Part shown: positions 37,748 through 47,814 of the stretch, one piece after another | Numbering within the stretch: position 1 is the stretch's first letter | Layout of the letters: each line of letters starts with the position of its first letter | Source: an uncultured Desulfovibrio sp. | Lineage (GTDB): Bacteria; Desulfobacterota; Desulfovibrionia; Desulfovibrionales; Desulfovibrionaceae | Length of the DNA: 64,000 nt | Direction of reading: 5' to 3' | Assembly (NCBI GenBank): GCA_913063155.1 | Contig: CAJXYU010000004.1 | Location: forward strand, 62,001-126,000 | Program-made: the position numbers and the translations under genes | Notes under the pieces: generated by a model | Database searches by the model: none | The model's input: the letters and a program-made list of their open reading frames with translations, nothing else | Told to the model about the DNA's origin: nothing

Positions 37748-38516
37748 ACGGATCATCCCGTGCCTGGATGTACGTAACGGCAAGCTCACCAAAGGCGTCA
37801 AATTCAAAGGCAATGTGGATATTGGCGACCCTGTCGAAACCGCCAAAAAATACTATGAGGAAGGTGCTGACGAAATCGTTTTCTACGATATCACCGCTTC
37901 AGCCGAAGCTCGCGGCATTTTCCTGGATGTGGTGGAAAAGGTCGCGTCCCAAATATTCATCCCCTTTTCGGTCGGCGGCGGCATTAATACCGTCAAGGAC
38001 ATGCGTGACGTGTTGCTGGCCGGAGCGGAAAAAGTCTCAGTGAACTCCGGTGCGGTCAAGAACCCGGATATCATCAGCGAAGGAGCGACCCAGTTCGGTT
38101 CCCAATGCGTCGTCCTGGGTATGGATGTCAAACGTGTGGAAAAATCGGAAAAAATCCCCTCCGGTTTCGAGATCGTCATCCATGGCGGCCGCAAATACAT
38201 GGGCATTGATGCCCTGGAATGGGCCAAGACGGGTGAAGCCCTTGGCGCCGGTGAGATATGTCTCAACTCCATTGATGCGGACGGAACCAAGGATGGATAC
38301 GACCTGGAACTGACCAGACTCGTCTCCGAAGCAGTACATATCCCGGTCATTGCATCCGGTGGCGCCGGACACCCCTCGCACATGGTGGACGCCGTAAGCA
38401 AAGGGAAAGCGTCCGCCGCCCTCATCGCCTCCATAGTGCACTACGGCGAATGGGACATTCCAGCCATCAAGAAATATATGACCAACAAAGGTGTGGTCAC
38501 CCGAAACATCTGGTAA
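37737..38516 (+). CDS. hisF: Imidazole glycerol phosphate synthase subunit HisF
   Basis: A 259-residue (beta-alpha)8 barrel cyclase of histidine synthesis. The catalytic Asp of strand 1 is in [11 protein letters not shown], the phosphate-binding GGGI in [10 protein letters not shown], the second catalytic Asp region in [14 protein letters not shown], and the second phosphate site in VIASGGAG. Length is normal. It shares 11 bases with hisH and ends at a bidirectional terminator. No other his gene lies in the window. Confidence 0.96.
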   Translation: MLSKRIIPCLDVRNGKLTKGVKFKGNVDIGDPVETAKKYYEEGADEIVFYDITASAEARGIFLDVVEKVASQIFIPFSVGGGINTVKDMRDVLLAGAEKVSVNSGAVKNPDIISEGATQFGSQCVVLGMDVKRVEKSEKIPSGFEIVIHGGRKYMGIDALEWAKTGEALGAGEICLNSIDADGTKDGYDLELTRLVSEAVHIPVIASGGAGHPSHMVDAVSKGKASAALIASIVHYGEWDIPAIKKYMTNKGVVTRNIW

Positions 38517-38517
38517 C

Positions 38518-38549
38518 AAAAAGCCCGGTTCAAATGAACCGGGCTTTTT
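38518..38549. terminator. Bidirectional terminator between hisF and moaC
   Basis: A perfect 15-base stem (AAAAAGCCCGGTTCA / TGAACCGGGCTTTTT) with an AA loop between convergent genes; T tracts occur on both strands. Confidence 0.93.
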
Positions 38550-38568
38550 GCTCTTCTTCCATCAGCAG

Positions 38569-39053
38569 CTATTCATTTCTGAATTCGCCGCTTTTACCAC
38601 CGCTCTTGTAGACCAGCCTGCAGTCCGTAATGAGAATGTCCTTCTGAACCGCCTTGCACATGTCATAGATGGTTGCGGCAGCCACCTGTGCAGCTACCAA
38701 GGCTTCCATTTCCACCCCGGTCTTGCCGGTGGTACGCACTTCGGCTTCGATTCCGATGGTCGATGCAACCTGATCCACCTGAAAACGAATATCCACGTAG
38801 CTGATGGGCAACGGATGGCACATAGGAATCAAGTCATGCGTTCTCTTGGCTGCTTGGATCCCCGCGATCTTGGCTGTGGTCAAGACGTCACCCTTGGGCA
38901 GCGCATTCTCCAAGAGATTGGAAAGAGTTTCTGCGGAAAGACGAACTACGGCCTTGACGATAGCAGTCCGTTTGCTGTCGCCCTTGGAAGAAACATCCAC
39001 CATCCGGGCATTGCCATCATCATCCATATGGGAAAAGCCGTGTTTGTCCGTCA

Positions 39054-39054
<1 letters not shown>
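38569..39054 (-). CDS. moaC: Cyclic pyranopterin monophosphate synthase MoaC
   Basis: A 161-residue enzyme of molybdenum cofactor synthesis. Family motifs are [18 protein letters not shown] at the N terminus, [10 protein letters not shown] with the conserved Cys-His, and [25 protein letters not shown]. Molybdo- or tungsto-enzymes such as formate dehydrogenase are normal in sulfate reducers. Its ATG overlaps the dnaJ stop by one base (TAATG), so its translation seems tied to dnaJ. Confidence 0.96.
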
Positions 39055-40172
<1,118 letters not shown>

Positions 40173-40406
40173 CTATTCAGATTCGACGTTTTCGTCTCTG
40201 ACGATGACGACCTCGTCCATTTCTACATCCGGATAGATCTTGCCGGCTGCGATTTCGCGCAAGGCAATGACGTTCTCCTTGTTCTTGGCATTCACGAGCG
40301 GCTCGTATCCTTCACGGTACTGCTTGACCCGCTTGATGGCCATCTGGGTAATGAGAAAACGGTTGCCCACTTTTGCCAAACAATCTTCAACTGTGATTCT
40401 AGCCAT
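40173..40406 (-). CDS. rpoZ: RNA polymerase omega subunit
   Basis: A 77-residue protein with the omega signature [19 protein letters not shown], followed by KRVKQYREG and [17 protein letters not shown]. Omega helps fold and assemble beta-prime and binds (p)ppGpp with it in proteobacteria. AAGGAG precedes the ATG. It lies between the DUF4340 gene and dnaJ, tightly spaced. Confidence 0.95.
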   Translation of the reverse strand: MARITVEDCLAKVGNRFLITQMAIKRVKQYREGYEPLVNAKNKENVIALREIAAGKIYPDVEMDEVVIVRDENVESE

Positions 40407-40439
40407 TTATTAACTCCTTTGCTGAAAGATCCCGTACAC

Positions 40440-41780
40440 TTACTGAACACGAGAGGTTGGAAACAACCCCTGGAGATCCTTCATCAATTGATTGGATACC
40501 GGATAATAAAGTTCACCGCCGTTTTTGAGCCAACTCTGCCCTTCCGGCAAGGCTGGATCAGAAAAAAAGGTCAGTGACGCCACCTTCCCCCCTTCCGAAT
40601 CAGTAAAATCACAACTCATCGTCCAGCTTGCGCTTTCAGGAAGAGTCTTAAGGGGAAGCGCTTCAAACTTCAATTCATTAAATCGCCAAAGCGACATGTC
40701 AATGCCTGCCAGCTGTTTTTCCGTATCGCCGACAAACCAGCCGCCGGATTTTTTGTTGGCAAGAAAAACCTGATTCCCGGACATAACCCTGATGGACGCA
40801 ACCTTGCCGATATCCAATTCGACGACCCTGCGCCCCTGCAACTCGAACGGGGTCTTGAACAATTGGCGAACACTCTCCACATCAAACCGAAAGACACCTT
40901 CCTGATAAGTAGAAGTGGCCAAATACCCTGCTCCAGGGGACGGATCTCTGTAGAGATCCAGCCGCAAGGCCTGCCCGGCCTTTCCATCAAGCCAGACATT
41001 AATGAAGGCTTCCGGGTCATTGCCGGCGGTCACATCGCTGGGTAAAAACGCATCAGCCCTGAGCGCCGCCAACATGAGAAGATAAAGCTTCACCTCCGCA
41101 TTGGCGGCGTCTTTTCCCTCCAGGTATGCGGGCAATTCGAACTTAAAGCCATCATCGGTCCTGGCCACGGTCCAACCGCCGGCATACTTCTGGGCAAGCT
41201 GCAACTTGACCGCCTTGGAAGCATCAAAAGGCAAAACTCGCTTGTCGTAATAGTAAACAGCAGACTTTTCCGCTGTGTTCAGGGCATTCTTCGAAACACG
41301 GTACAGCTTTTCCGGGGCCGAGGACAACCACACCCAAGAATGATTGCTCCCAGGCCGCCGTCCCAAGACGACTTCAACACTCTTTGCCGACTCGCCGGAT
41401 TTACCTTGAGGGGTGACGGTTACATGAACGTCAATATGTTCAAAGCCGACATCGTTCGGACTGCGGTGGCTGTAACTCACCACAGTGTCGATGGGAATCA
41501 GGTTCGACAGGGTGGCCAACAGGAAATAAACCTTCTCCTCATTGGCAACAACACGCGTTTCCTCGCTCTTACGCTCAACCACGGCCCAATGCTCTTCGCC
41601 GCGCTCAAGACGGAACTCCTCCTTATTCCCTTTGACATGGATCATCCTGACGGCATCAGGCTTAAGACCAAAGGGAACAACAGAACCATTCATACCCCCC
41701 CTGTTGTCGAGGTGTATGAAAAGCCCGGCTCCTAAGGCGAGGAAGATAAAAAAGGATATATATATGAATTTTTTTTTCAC
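40440..41780 (-). CDS. DUF4340-domain envelope protein
   Basis: A 446-residue protein with an N-terminal membrane anchor (FIYISFFIFLALGAGLFIHL, about 5-24) and a large outer domain of beta-rich DUF4340 repeats. The GTG at 41780 has GGAGAG seven bases upstream; the ATG at 41801 lacks a site. In gliding and anaerobic bacteria DUF4340 proteins often accompany GldG/ABC transport genes, but none is here. It is followed 33 bases later by rpoZ. Function is unknown. Confidence 0.82.
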   Translation of the reverse strand: MKKKFIYISFFIFLALGAGLFIHLDNRGGMNGSVVPFGLKPDAVRMIHVKGNKEEFRLERGEEHWAVVERKSEETRVVANEEKVYFLLATLSNLIPIDTVVSYSHRSPNDVGFEHIDVHVTVTPQGKSGESAKSVEVVLGRRPGSNHSWVWLSSAPEKLYRVSKNALNTAEKSAVYYYDKRVLPFDASKAVKLQLAQKYAGGWTVARTDDGFKFELPAYLEGKDAANAEVKLYLLMLAALRADAFLPSDVTAGNDPEAFINVWLDGKAGQALRLDLYRDPSPGAGYLATSTYQEGVFRFDVESVRQLFKTPFELQGRRVVELDIGKVASIRVMSGNQVFLANKKSGGWFVGDTEKQLAGIDMSLWRFNELKFEALPLKTLPESASWTMSCDFTDSEGGKVASLTFFSDPALPEGQSWLKNGGELYYPVSNQLMKDLQGLFPTSRVQ

Positions 41781-41956
41781 ACCCGCTCTCCATCCTGTCA
41801 TCTGCCAAAAAAAAGACCCCGACCCCGGGGTGGCAAACGGGTAGAGCCTACAGACAAGATGCTTTCAATAGCTTTCCCGTACTTGCAAGTCAAGCTGTAA
41901 TAAACTAAGTCCACCTTCGGATTTGTTACTTTTGCCACTCTGGAGAAAAAAAAACA

Positions 41957-42706
41957 ATGGGTTCATGGGGCAAGCTCACATTTGCACAAAAAACATGCGT
42001 TTCCCTGACGGGTAAACTCATGCAAGCTACCGATATGGTTTGGGATGGCGCACGAATAGGGATGGCCGTTTCCGGAGGAGTCGACAGCTTCGTCATGCTG
42101 CAGATTATGCTGATCCGGCAAGCAATCATGCCATTTCCGGTGGAACTCATGGTTCTACACGTCAATCCGGGATTCGACCAATACAGTCATATCCCGCTCT
42201 CCCAATGGTGCGCCGACCATGGAGTTCCCGCCCACATCGAACTCACCGACTATGGCCCTCGAGGGCACTCTGAGGAAAACAGAAAAAAATCCGCATGTTT
42301 CTATTGTAGCCGTCTACGGCGAAAGCGCCTTTTTGAACTGTGCGGTCAGTACGATCTGACCCACTTGGCCTTCGGGCACAATGCTGACGACAACGTAGTG
42401 ACCTATTTCATGAACATGCTCCAGAACGGCAGGGCCGAAGGCATCTCGCCGTCCGAAGGATTCTTCGGTGGAAAGCTGCAGGTGATCAGACCCACCCTTC
42501 TTTTAGAAAAAAAGGTGGTCAAAGCCGCAGCCAGACAGTGGAAACTTCCTATTTGGGAGAACATCTGCCCTTCCAACGGGATAACGAAACGAGACGACAT
42601 TCACGAATGGCTTAAAACTTCCTGGAAAGGGAATAAGCGCATAAAAAACAACATATTCAATGCCATTTCCAGGCAACAGGTTGACTTGACAAGAAAAAAA
42701 GTCTAG
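41957..42706 (+). CDS. TtcA-like PP-loop ATPase (tRNA thiolation family)
   Basis: A 249-residue PP-loop protein. The pyrophosphate-binding SGGVDSFVML lies at about 39-48, and a CFYCSRLRRKRLFELC motif at about 114-129 resembles the central C-x2-C of TtcA-type Fe-S tRNA thiolases. FGHNADDNVVTYFMNMLQNG is the second family motif. TtcA makes 2-thiocytidine at tRNA position 32. Its short length and sequence differ from E. coli TtcA, so the target base is uncertain. The stop overlaps the promoter of the downstream peptidase gene. Confidence 0.82.
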   Translation: MGSWGKLTFAQKTCVSLTGKLMQATDMVWDGARIGMAVSGGVDSFVMLQIMLIRQAIMPFPVELMVLHVNPGFDQYSHIPLSQWCADHGVPAHIELTDYGPRGHSEENRKKSACFYCSRLRRKRLFELCGQYDLTHLAFGHNADDNVVTYFMNMLQNGRAEGISPSEGFFGGKLQVIRPTLLLEKKVVKAAARQWKLPIWENICPSNGITKRDDIHEWLKTSWKGNKRIKNNIFNAISRQQVDLTRKKV

Positions 42707-42709
42707 AAT
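42681..42709 (+). promoter_or_regulatory. Sigma-70 promoter of the M23 peptidase gene
   Basis: TTGACT at 42681-42686 and TAGAAT at 42704-42709 are separated by 17 bases; each hexamer matches 5 of 6. It lies over the last codons and stop (42704-42706) of the TtcA-like gene and gives a leader of about 55 bases. Confidence 0.6.
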
Positions 42710-42770
42710 AATTCAAACGTATCAGTACAAATTCAACAAACTAAAATACTTTTAACTCTGTGAAATAATT

Positions 42771-43676
42771 ATGCTATCTCGAAAATACCATATAGTTGTG
42801 TTCAAAGACAAGCAGGGCTCTTGTCGCAAACTCCAACTGCGCGGGTGGGTGATTTTCACCCTCTTTTTTTTGATGATAGCGCTTGGCGCCGGCAATGTCA
42901 TACTCTGGAATGAATATATACACCATTCGCAGTTGGAAAAGAATCTGGGAATGGCCGAAAAGACCGTACAAGAACAAAAAACACAACTCCTGAGCCTTTC
43001 ACAGAAAATAAATGCATTACAGAAAAGCCTTTCCCGGATTCATGATTTTGATTCCAAACTGAGGGTAATGATCAACCTGGACCAGGGGGCTGGCCAGACT
43101 ACATCTCCTAAAGGCGGCTCCAACAACGAAAACTTTTCGGAGAGCTACCTTCCTCTTTACAGGCAGGAATTGCTAGCCAGGAAGATGCACGACTTCCTGC
43201 ACCAGTTGAATGTCGAAGCACGCCTGGAAGAAGTAAGACAGCAGGAGATTGTTCATCGGCTCAAAAACAACCAGGACATTCTTGAAGCCACACCTTCCAT
43301 CTGGCCCACGACCGGCTGGGTAACGTCACCATTCGCATGGCGAACTTCTCCGTTCACAGGAAAGCGTGAATTCCACAAGGGAATCGACATTTCGGCTCCC
43401 CGCGGCACGCCCATCTACGCCCCTGCCCGCGGCAAGGTCGAATTGGCAGGCAGGGACGGCTCCTATGGCCTGAGTGTCAGACTACAACACAATACGTCCC
43501 TGACCACCCGCTATGGCCATATGCATCGCGTCGCGGTCAAGGCAGGCCAGACAGTCACCCGTGGAGAGCTGATCGGCTATGTAGGAAATACCGGCCGAAG
43601 CACCGGTCCGCACCTGCACTACGAAGTCCGCCTGAACGGCGTGCCTGTCAATCCGAAACGATACATTCTGAACTAA
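42771..43676 (+). CDS. M23-family (LytM-type) peptidoglycan endopeptidase
   Basis: A 301-residue membrane-anchored protein. A transmembrane helix (about 24-46) is followed by a coiled coil (50-95) and a helical linker. The C-terminal LytM domain has zinc ligands in FHKGIDIS (His, Asp) and HLHYEV (HxH). The complete motif set predicts active endopeptidase on cross-linked peptidoglycan rather than an EnvC/NlpD-like activator. It stands between its own promoter and a strong terminator, just upstream of the flagellar operon. Confidence 0.9.
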   Translation: MLSRKYHIVVFKDKQGSCRKLQLRGWVIFTLFFLMIALGAGNVILWNEYIHHSQLEKNLGMAEKTVQEQKTQLLSLSQKINALQKSLSRIHDFDSKLRVMINLDQGAGQTTSPKGGSNNENFSESYLPLYRQELLARKMHDFLHQLNVEARLEEVRQQEIVHRLKNNQDILEATPSIWPTTGWVTSPFAWRTSPFTGKREFHKGIDISAPRGTPIYAPARGKVELAGRDGSYGLSVRLQHNTSLTTRYGHMHRVAVKAGQTVTRGELIGYVGNTGRSTGPHLHYEVRLNGVPVNPKRYILN

Positions 43677-43689
43677 TCAGATGACTCCA

Positions 43690-43728
43690 GAAAGCGCCCT
43701 TTTGGAATTCCAAAAGGGCGCTTTCTGT
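43690..43728 (+). terminator. Terminator between the M23 peptidase gene and fliR
   Basis: An 18-base perfect dyad (GAAAGCGCCCTTTTGGAA and its complement) with no extra loop bases, followed by TGTTAT. Very stable, with a short T tract. Confidence 0.75.
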
Positions 43729-43790
43729 TATAAACGAAAGACCTGTTGACCTCTTTAGCGAACTGGTTCACCTTTTGCTAAGGGCTTTCT

Positions 43791-44576
43791 ATGGACATTT
43801 TCAATTTCAACCCGGACGAACTTTTGAGCTTCTACCTGACTCTGTTCCGAGTCAGCGTCGTGCTTTTTCTGCTTCCATTTTATGGTGGCAAATCAATACC
43901 GACCGCGGTCAAGGCGGTCCTGACACTCGTCCTTTCCTTCGCACTTTGGCCGCATTTATCTTTCCCCGGAGAACTTTTCCCGGCCAATCCATGGGGCATT
44001 ATGATCATGCTGCTCGGCGAAGCCGCGTTGGGACTTACTCTAGGGATGATGGTCAGAATACTTTTTTCAGCTGTCCAGACCGGCGGTCACATCATCGGTT
44101 TCCAAATGGGCTTTGCCATGGTCAACGTCGTGGACCCTTTGACCGGCGTCAGTGAAGCTGTCACTGCACACTTCCTCTATATGTGCACCATGCTGACTTT
44201 CCTGGTTTTGAATGGCCATCTTTACCTTTTGCAGGCACTATCACAAAGCTTCGAGTATGTTCCGCCCGGCCAATTCTTCATCAACTCCTACATTGCGGGT
44301 CAAGTATTCACGTTCAGCAAACAACTCTTCACCCTGGCAATAAAAATAGCCGCTCCTGTCATGGCTGCTGTCTTTCTGGTAGACCTATCACTCGCGCTCA
44401 TAGCCAAGGCCGCCCCGCAAATGCATGTCCTGGTAGTGGGTTTCCCGGTCAAAATTGCAGTGGGCTTTCTCTTTCTGGGCAGCCTGTTTGAAATCCTTGC
44501 CATGCATGTAGCCGAATTCATCAAGGGAATGGGCCCCCTGTTCCTGAACCTTCTCAAGGCGATCGGTGCACACTAG
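43791..44576 (+). CDS. fliR: Flagellar biosynthetic protein FliR
   Basis: A 261-residue inner-membrane protein of the flagellar type III export gate, working with FliP and FliQ. About six hydrophobic segments can be read. Family motifs include LPFYGGKSIPTAVKAVLTL, ETAALGLTLGMMVR-like GEAALGLTLGMMVRILFSA, GGHIIGFQMGFAMVNVVDP and the C-terminal VVGFPVKIAVGFLFLG. AAGGGC precedes the ATG. It opens an eleven-gene operon; flhB follows nine bases later. Confidence 0.95.
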   Translation: MDIFNFNPDELLSFYLTLFRVSVVLFLLPFYGGKSIPTAVKAVLTLVLSFALWPHLSFPGELFPANPWGIMIMLLGEAALGLTLGMMVRILFSAVQTGGHIIGFQMGFAMVNVVDPLTGVSEAVTAHFLYMCTMLTFLVLNGHLYLLQALSQSFEYVPPGQFFINSYIAGQVFTFSKQLFTLAIKIAAPVMAAVFLVDLSLALIAKAAPQMHVLVVGFPVKIAVGFLFLGSLFEILAMHVAEFIKGMGPLFLNLLKAIGAH

Positions 44577-44585
44577 GAATTTCCC

Positions 44586-45644
44586 ATGGCAAAAGATCCG
44601 AGTAAAACAGAGAAAGCAACTTCCAAGCGACGAAAAAAAACACGGGATAAAGGACAGGTCGCCAAGGGTGAAGAAATCCAAAAGGTAACAACGCTCCTGG
44701 CCGGAGTGCTCGCGTTGCGGTATTTGATCGGCTACCTGTACGAAAACATTTCAAAAATTTACAAATGGGCATTTACCGACGCTTTTGACATCTCCATCAA
44801 CACCGGCACGGCATACATGCTTTTCGTCATGCAAACGAAAAACATTGCCAAGCTGGTTTTGCCCATCATGCTTCTTTTGGCGTTCATCGCCTTCCTGACC
44901 ATGCGACTCCAGGTCGGAGGTGTCTGGACATTCAAACCCCTCAAGCCCAAATTCAAGCAACTTTTTAATATCCTGGCGGGCCTGAAAAAACTCATGATCA
45001 GCCCGGAAGCGCTCATCAGGCTAGGGAAAAGCGTTCTACAGGCTGCCGCGGTCGGCTTTGCCCCGTATATCGTGCTCAAGCAGGAATACCATAATCTACT
45101 TCCGCTTTTTTATGCCAACACTCACGGCATAGCCACCTACATCCTCTCCGTCGGCTACAAAATGGTCATCTATGCCCTCATCCCCATGACTCTCATCGCC
45201 ATCGCCGACCTTTGGTACAAATTCTGGAAATTCGAAGAAGATTTGAAAATGACCAAAGACGAGGTAAAGGACGAACGCAAACAGGCCGAGGGCGACCCTC
45301 AAATCAAAGCTCAACAGCAAAAGAAAGTCATGGAATTCATGGTCAAACGCATGATGCAGGATGTCCCCAAAGCTGACGTCGTCATCACCAACCCCACGCA
45401 TATTGCCATAGCCATCATGTACAACGCCTTGGAAGCCCCGGCGCCGCTGGTGTTGGCAAAGGGTGCGGGCCCCATCGCCCAAAAAATCAAGGAAATCGCC
45501 AAAGAACACAAAATCCCCATCAAGGAAAACAAGCCTCTGGCACAGGCTTTGTATAAACAGGTTGAAATTGGGGAGATGATCCCGGAGGAACTGTATCAGG
45601 CAGTGGCCGCCATCCTTGCAAACCTTGATAAATTCAGGAGATAA
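44586..45644 (+). CDS. flhB: Flagellar biosynthetic protein FlhB
   Basis: A 352-residue export-gate and substrate-switch protein. It has four membrane helices (about 38-60, 88-110, 148-165, 188-210) and a cytoplasmic domain. The autocleavage site NPTH is at residues 269-272, directly after VPKADVVIT. The N-terminal KTEKATSKRRKKTRDKGQV is typical. Cleavage at Asn-Pro changes export from rod-hook to filament substrates. It is followed by a 59-base gap and flhA. Confidence 0.96.
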   Translation: MAKDPSKTEKATSKRRKKTRDKGQVAKGEEIQKVTTLLAGVLALRYLIGYLYENISKIYKWAFTDAFDISINTGTAYMLFVMQTKNIAKLVLPIMLLLAFIAFLTMRLQVGGVWTFKPLKPKFKQLFNILAGLKKLMISPEALIRLGKSVLQAAAVGFAPYIVLKQEYHNLLPLFYANTHGIATYILSVGYKMVIYALIPMTLIAIADLWYKFWKFEEDLKMTKDEVKDERKQAEGDPQIKAQQQKKVMEFMVKRMMQDVPKADVVITNPTHIAIAIMYNALEAPAPLVLAKGAGPIAQKIKEIAKEHKIPIKENKPLAQALYKQVEIGEMIPEELYQAVAAILANLDKFRR

Positions 45645-45703
45645 GCAAGTACCGGCACCTCCGGTTGAACAATACGAACAACGTCCCGTGAGGTGTCAAA
45701 AAT

Positions 45704-47809
45704 ATGTCCAATAAAGCTGCAGCCTCGGACATCTTCAAACTCGATTACAGCAAATTCGCGAAGCAAGGGGACGTGCTCCTGGCCGCAGGTGTCGTGGTCA
45801 TTCTCTTCGTGATGCTCATTCCGCTTCCCACCCTGTTCATCGACTTCATGCTCACGGTGAGCATTTCCCTGGGACTGGTCGTCCTCATCACGGCCATGTT
45901 CATGCAGTCCCCTCTTGAATTCTCCATCTTCCCATCATTGCTGCTGGTCACCACCATGCTGCGGCTTGCACTGAACGTGGCCACAACCCGTGCAATCCTG
46001 TTGCATGGAGACGAAGGCACCAGTGCGGCGGGGTCGGTCATCCAAAGTTTCGGTGAATTCGTCGTCGGCGGTAACTACGTCATTGGTATCGTCATCTTCA
46101 TGATCCTGTTCATTCTGAACAAGACCGTCATCGTCCAAGGTACCACCCGTATCGCGGAAGTGGCCGCCCGCTTCACACTGGATTCCCTGCCGGGTAAACA
46201 GATGGCGGTCGAAGCCGACCTCAATGCAGGCCTCATCGATGAAGAGGAAGCCAAGGCGCAACGTGAACGCATCCGGCAGGAAGCCGATTTCTACGGCGCC
46301 ATGGATGGTGCGGGTAAGTTCGTTTCCGGGGACGTCAATGCGGGCCTCATGATTACCGCCATCAACATCATCGGCGGCTTCCTGATCGGTGTTCTGCAAA
46401 AAGACATGAATTGGATGGACGCCGCCCAAACCTACACCCTGCTGACCATTGGTGATGGTTTGGTGGCCACCATCCCCTCCCTGATCATTTCGACTTCCGC
46501 CGGTATCATTGTTTCCCGTGCGGCGGCAGAAGCGAAGATGGGTGAGGAATTCATCGGCCAGTTGACCTTCCACCACCGAGCTCTGCGGCTGGTTGCCTGC
46601 ATCCTGCTGATATTCGCCATCGTGCCGGGCATGCCCACCCTGCCTTTCATGACCTTGGCCGCAATCTGTTACGGTGTCAGCCAGCTCTCCAAAAAGCAAC
46701 ACGAATCCATGGCGGGACACTCCGCAACGGATGCAGCGGAAGCGGAAGTCCCCACGCTGGACACCCCCGAAGAGGTTCAGGCGCTGCTGCCCCTCGACCA
46801 GCTCGAATTGGAAGTCGGTTACGGGCTCATCCCCTTGGTGGACGAAGAACAGAACGGCAACCTGCTGTCCCGCATCCGCTCCATCAGACGCCAGTTCGCT
46901 CTGGATATGGGAGTGGTCATCCCCTCACTGCACCTGCGGGACAACCTGCAGCTCAAGCCCGGCGAATACCGCGTGCTTATCAAGGGCAACTCCGTGGCCC
47001 AGGCCGAACTGCTCATCGATCACTATCTGGCTATGGACCCGGGAGACGCCAAACACCATATCGACGGCGTCGAAACAGTCGAGCCCGCGTTCAACCTCCC
47101 TGCTGTCTGGATTCCCGAAGCGCAAAAGGAAGAAGCCATGCTCGCCGGCTACACCGTGGTCGATCCGGCAACCGTGGTGGCAACGCACCTCACCGAAGTG
47201 TTCCGCCGCAATCTGCACGAATTCCTGGGCCGCCAGGAAGTGCAGGAACTGTTGGACAACCTGGAGAAACGCGCTCCCAAAGCCGTGGAAAGCCTTGTGC
47301 CGGGCGTCCTCTCCCTCGGCGCGGTTCAGAAGGTTTTCCAAGGCTTGGTCCAGGAAAACGTCTCCATCCGCGACCTGCTCACCATCGTGGAAACCCTGGC
47401 GGACTACGGCGTGGCCACCCAGGACCCGACACAGTTGGTGGAGTATGTACGTTCCCGCATGGGCCGCACCATCGTCAAGCCATACCTTGGCGAGGAGAAC
47501 AACCTGCCCATCATCACTTTGCACCCCAAAGTCGACGAAACTCTGACACAGGGGCTGCGGCCGGCCGAGCAAGGCGGCTACCTTGCTCTGGAGCCGGGCC
47601 TGGCGCAAAGAATTATTCAAAAAATAAATGAGACGGTTGACAACGCCTTCGTCGCTGATGGACAACCCGTGCTCCTGACGACGCCGCAGCTGAGACCTCA
47701 TTTGGCGCAGCTGTTGCAAAGGTTTATCCCGACATTGCCTATCCTGTCCCAGGCGGAAATTCCGGCTGACATTCGAATCCAATCCCTGGCAATGGTAGAG
47801 GTACAGTAG
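45704..47809 (+). CDS. flhA: Flagellar biosynthesis protein FlhA
   Basis: A 701-residue protein. The N-terminal eight-helix membrane domain (about 22-325) includes the conserved FHIPEP-family stretch RIAEVAARFTLDSLPGKQMAVEADLNAG. The large cytoplasmic domain that docks export substrates and chaperones runs from about 345 to the end. It forms the nonameric export platform. GAGGTG lies eight bases before the ATG. It precedes flhF by five bases. Confidence 0.97.
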   Translation: MSNKAAASDIFKLDYSKFAKQGDVLLAAGVVVILFVMLIPLPTLFIDFMLTVSISLGLVVLITAMFMQSPLEFSIFPSLLLVTTMLRLALNVATTRAILLHGDEGTSAAGSVIQSFGEFVVGGNYVIGIVIFMILFILNKTVIVQGTTRIAEVAARFTLDSLPGKQMAVEADLNAGLIDEEEAKAQRERIRQEADFYGAMDGAGKFVSGDVNAGLMITAINIIGGFLIGVLQKDMNWMDAAQTYTLLTIGDGLVATIPSLIISTSAGIIVSRAAAEAKMGEEFIGQLTFHHRALRLVACILLIFAIVPGMPTLPFMTLAAICYGVSQLSKKQHESMAGHSATDAAEAEVPTLDTPEEVQALLPLDQLELEVGYGLIPLVDEEQNGNLLSRIRSIRRQFALDMGVVIPSLHLRDNLQLKPGEYRVLIKGNSVAQAELLIDHYLAMDPGDAKHHIDGVETVEPAFNLPAVWIPEAQKEEAMLAGYTVVDPATVVATHLTEVFRRNLHEFLGRQEVQELLDNLEKRAPKAVESLVPGVLSLGAVQKVFQGLVQENVSIRDLLTIVETLADYGVATQDPTQLVEYVRSRMGRTIVKPYLGEENNLPIITLHPKVDETLTQGLRPAEQGGYLALEPGLAQRIIQKINETVDNAFVADGQPVLLTTPQLRPHLAQLLQRFIPTLPILSQAEIPADIRIQSLAMVEVQ

Positions 47810-47814
47810 CAGCC

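Noticed and set aside
43764-43779. Sigma-54-like TGGTTCACCTTTTGCT just upstream of fliR
   Set aside because: The -24 half has two departures from TGGCAC, and the predicted start would fall one base before the fliR ATG, leaving the ribosome site untranscribed.
45538-45553. TGGCACAGGCTTTGTA resembling a sigma-54 promoter inside flhB
   Set aside because: The -12 half reads TTGTA instead of TTGCW, and it lies within coding sequence over 130 bases before flhA in a continuous operon.
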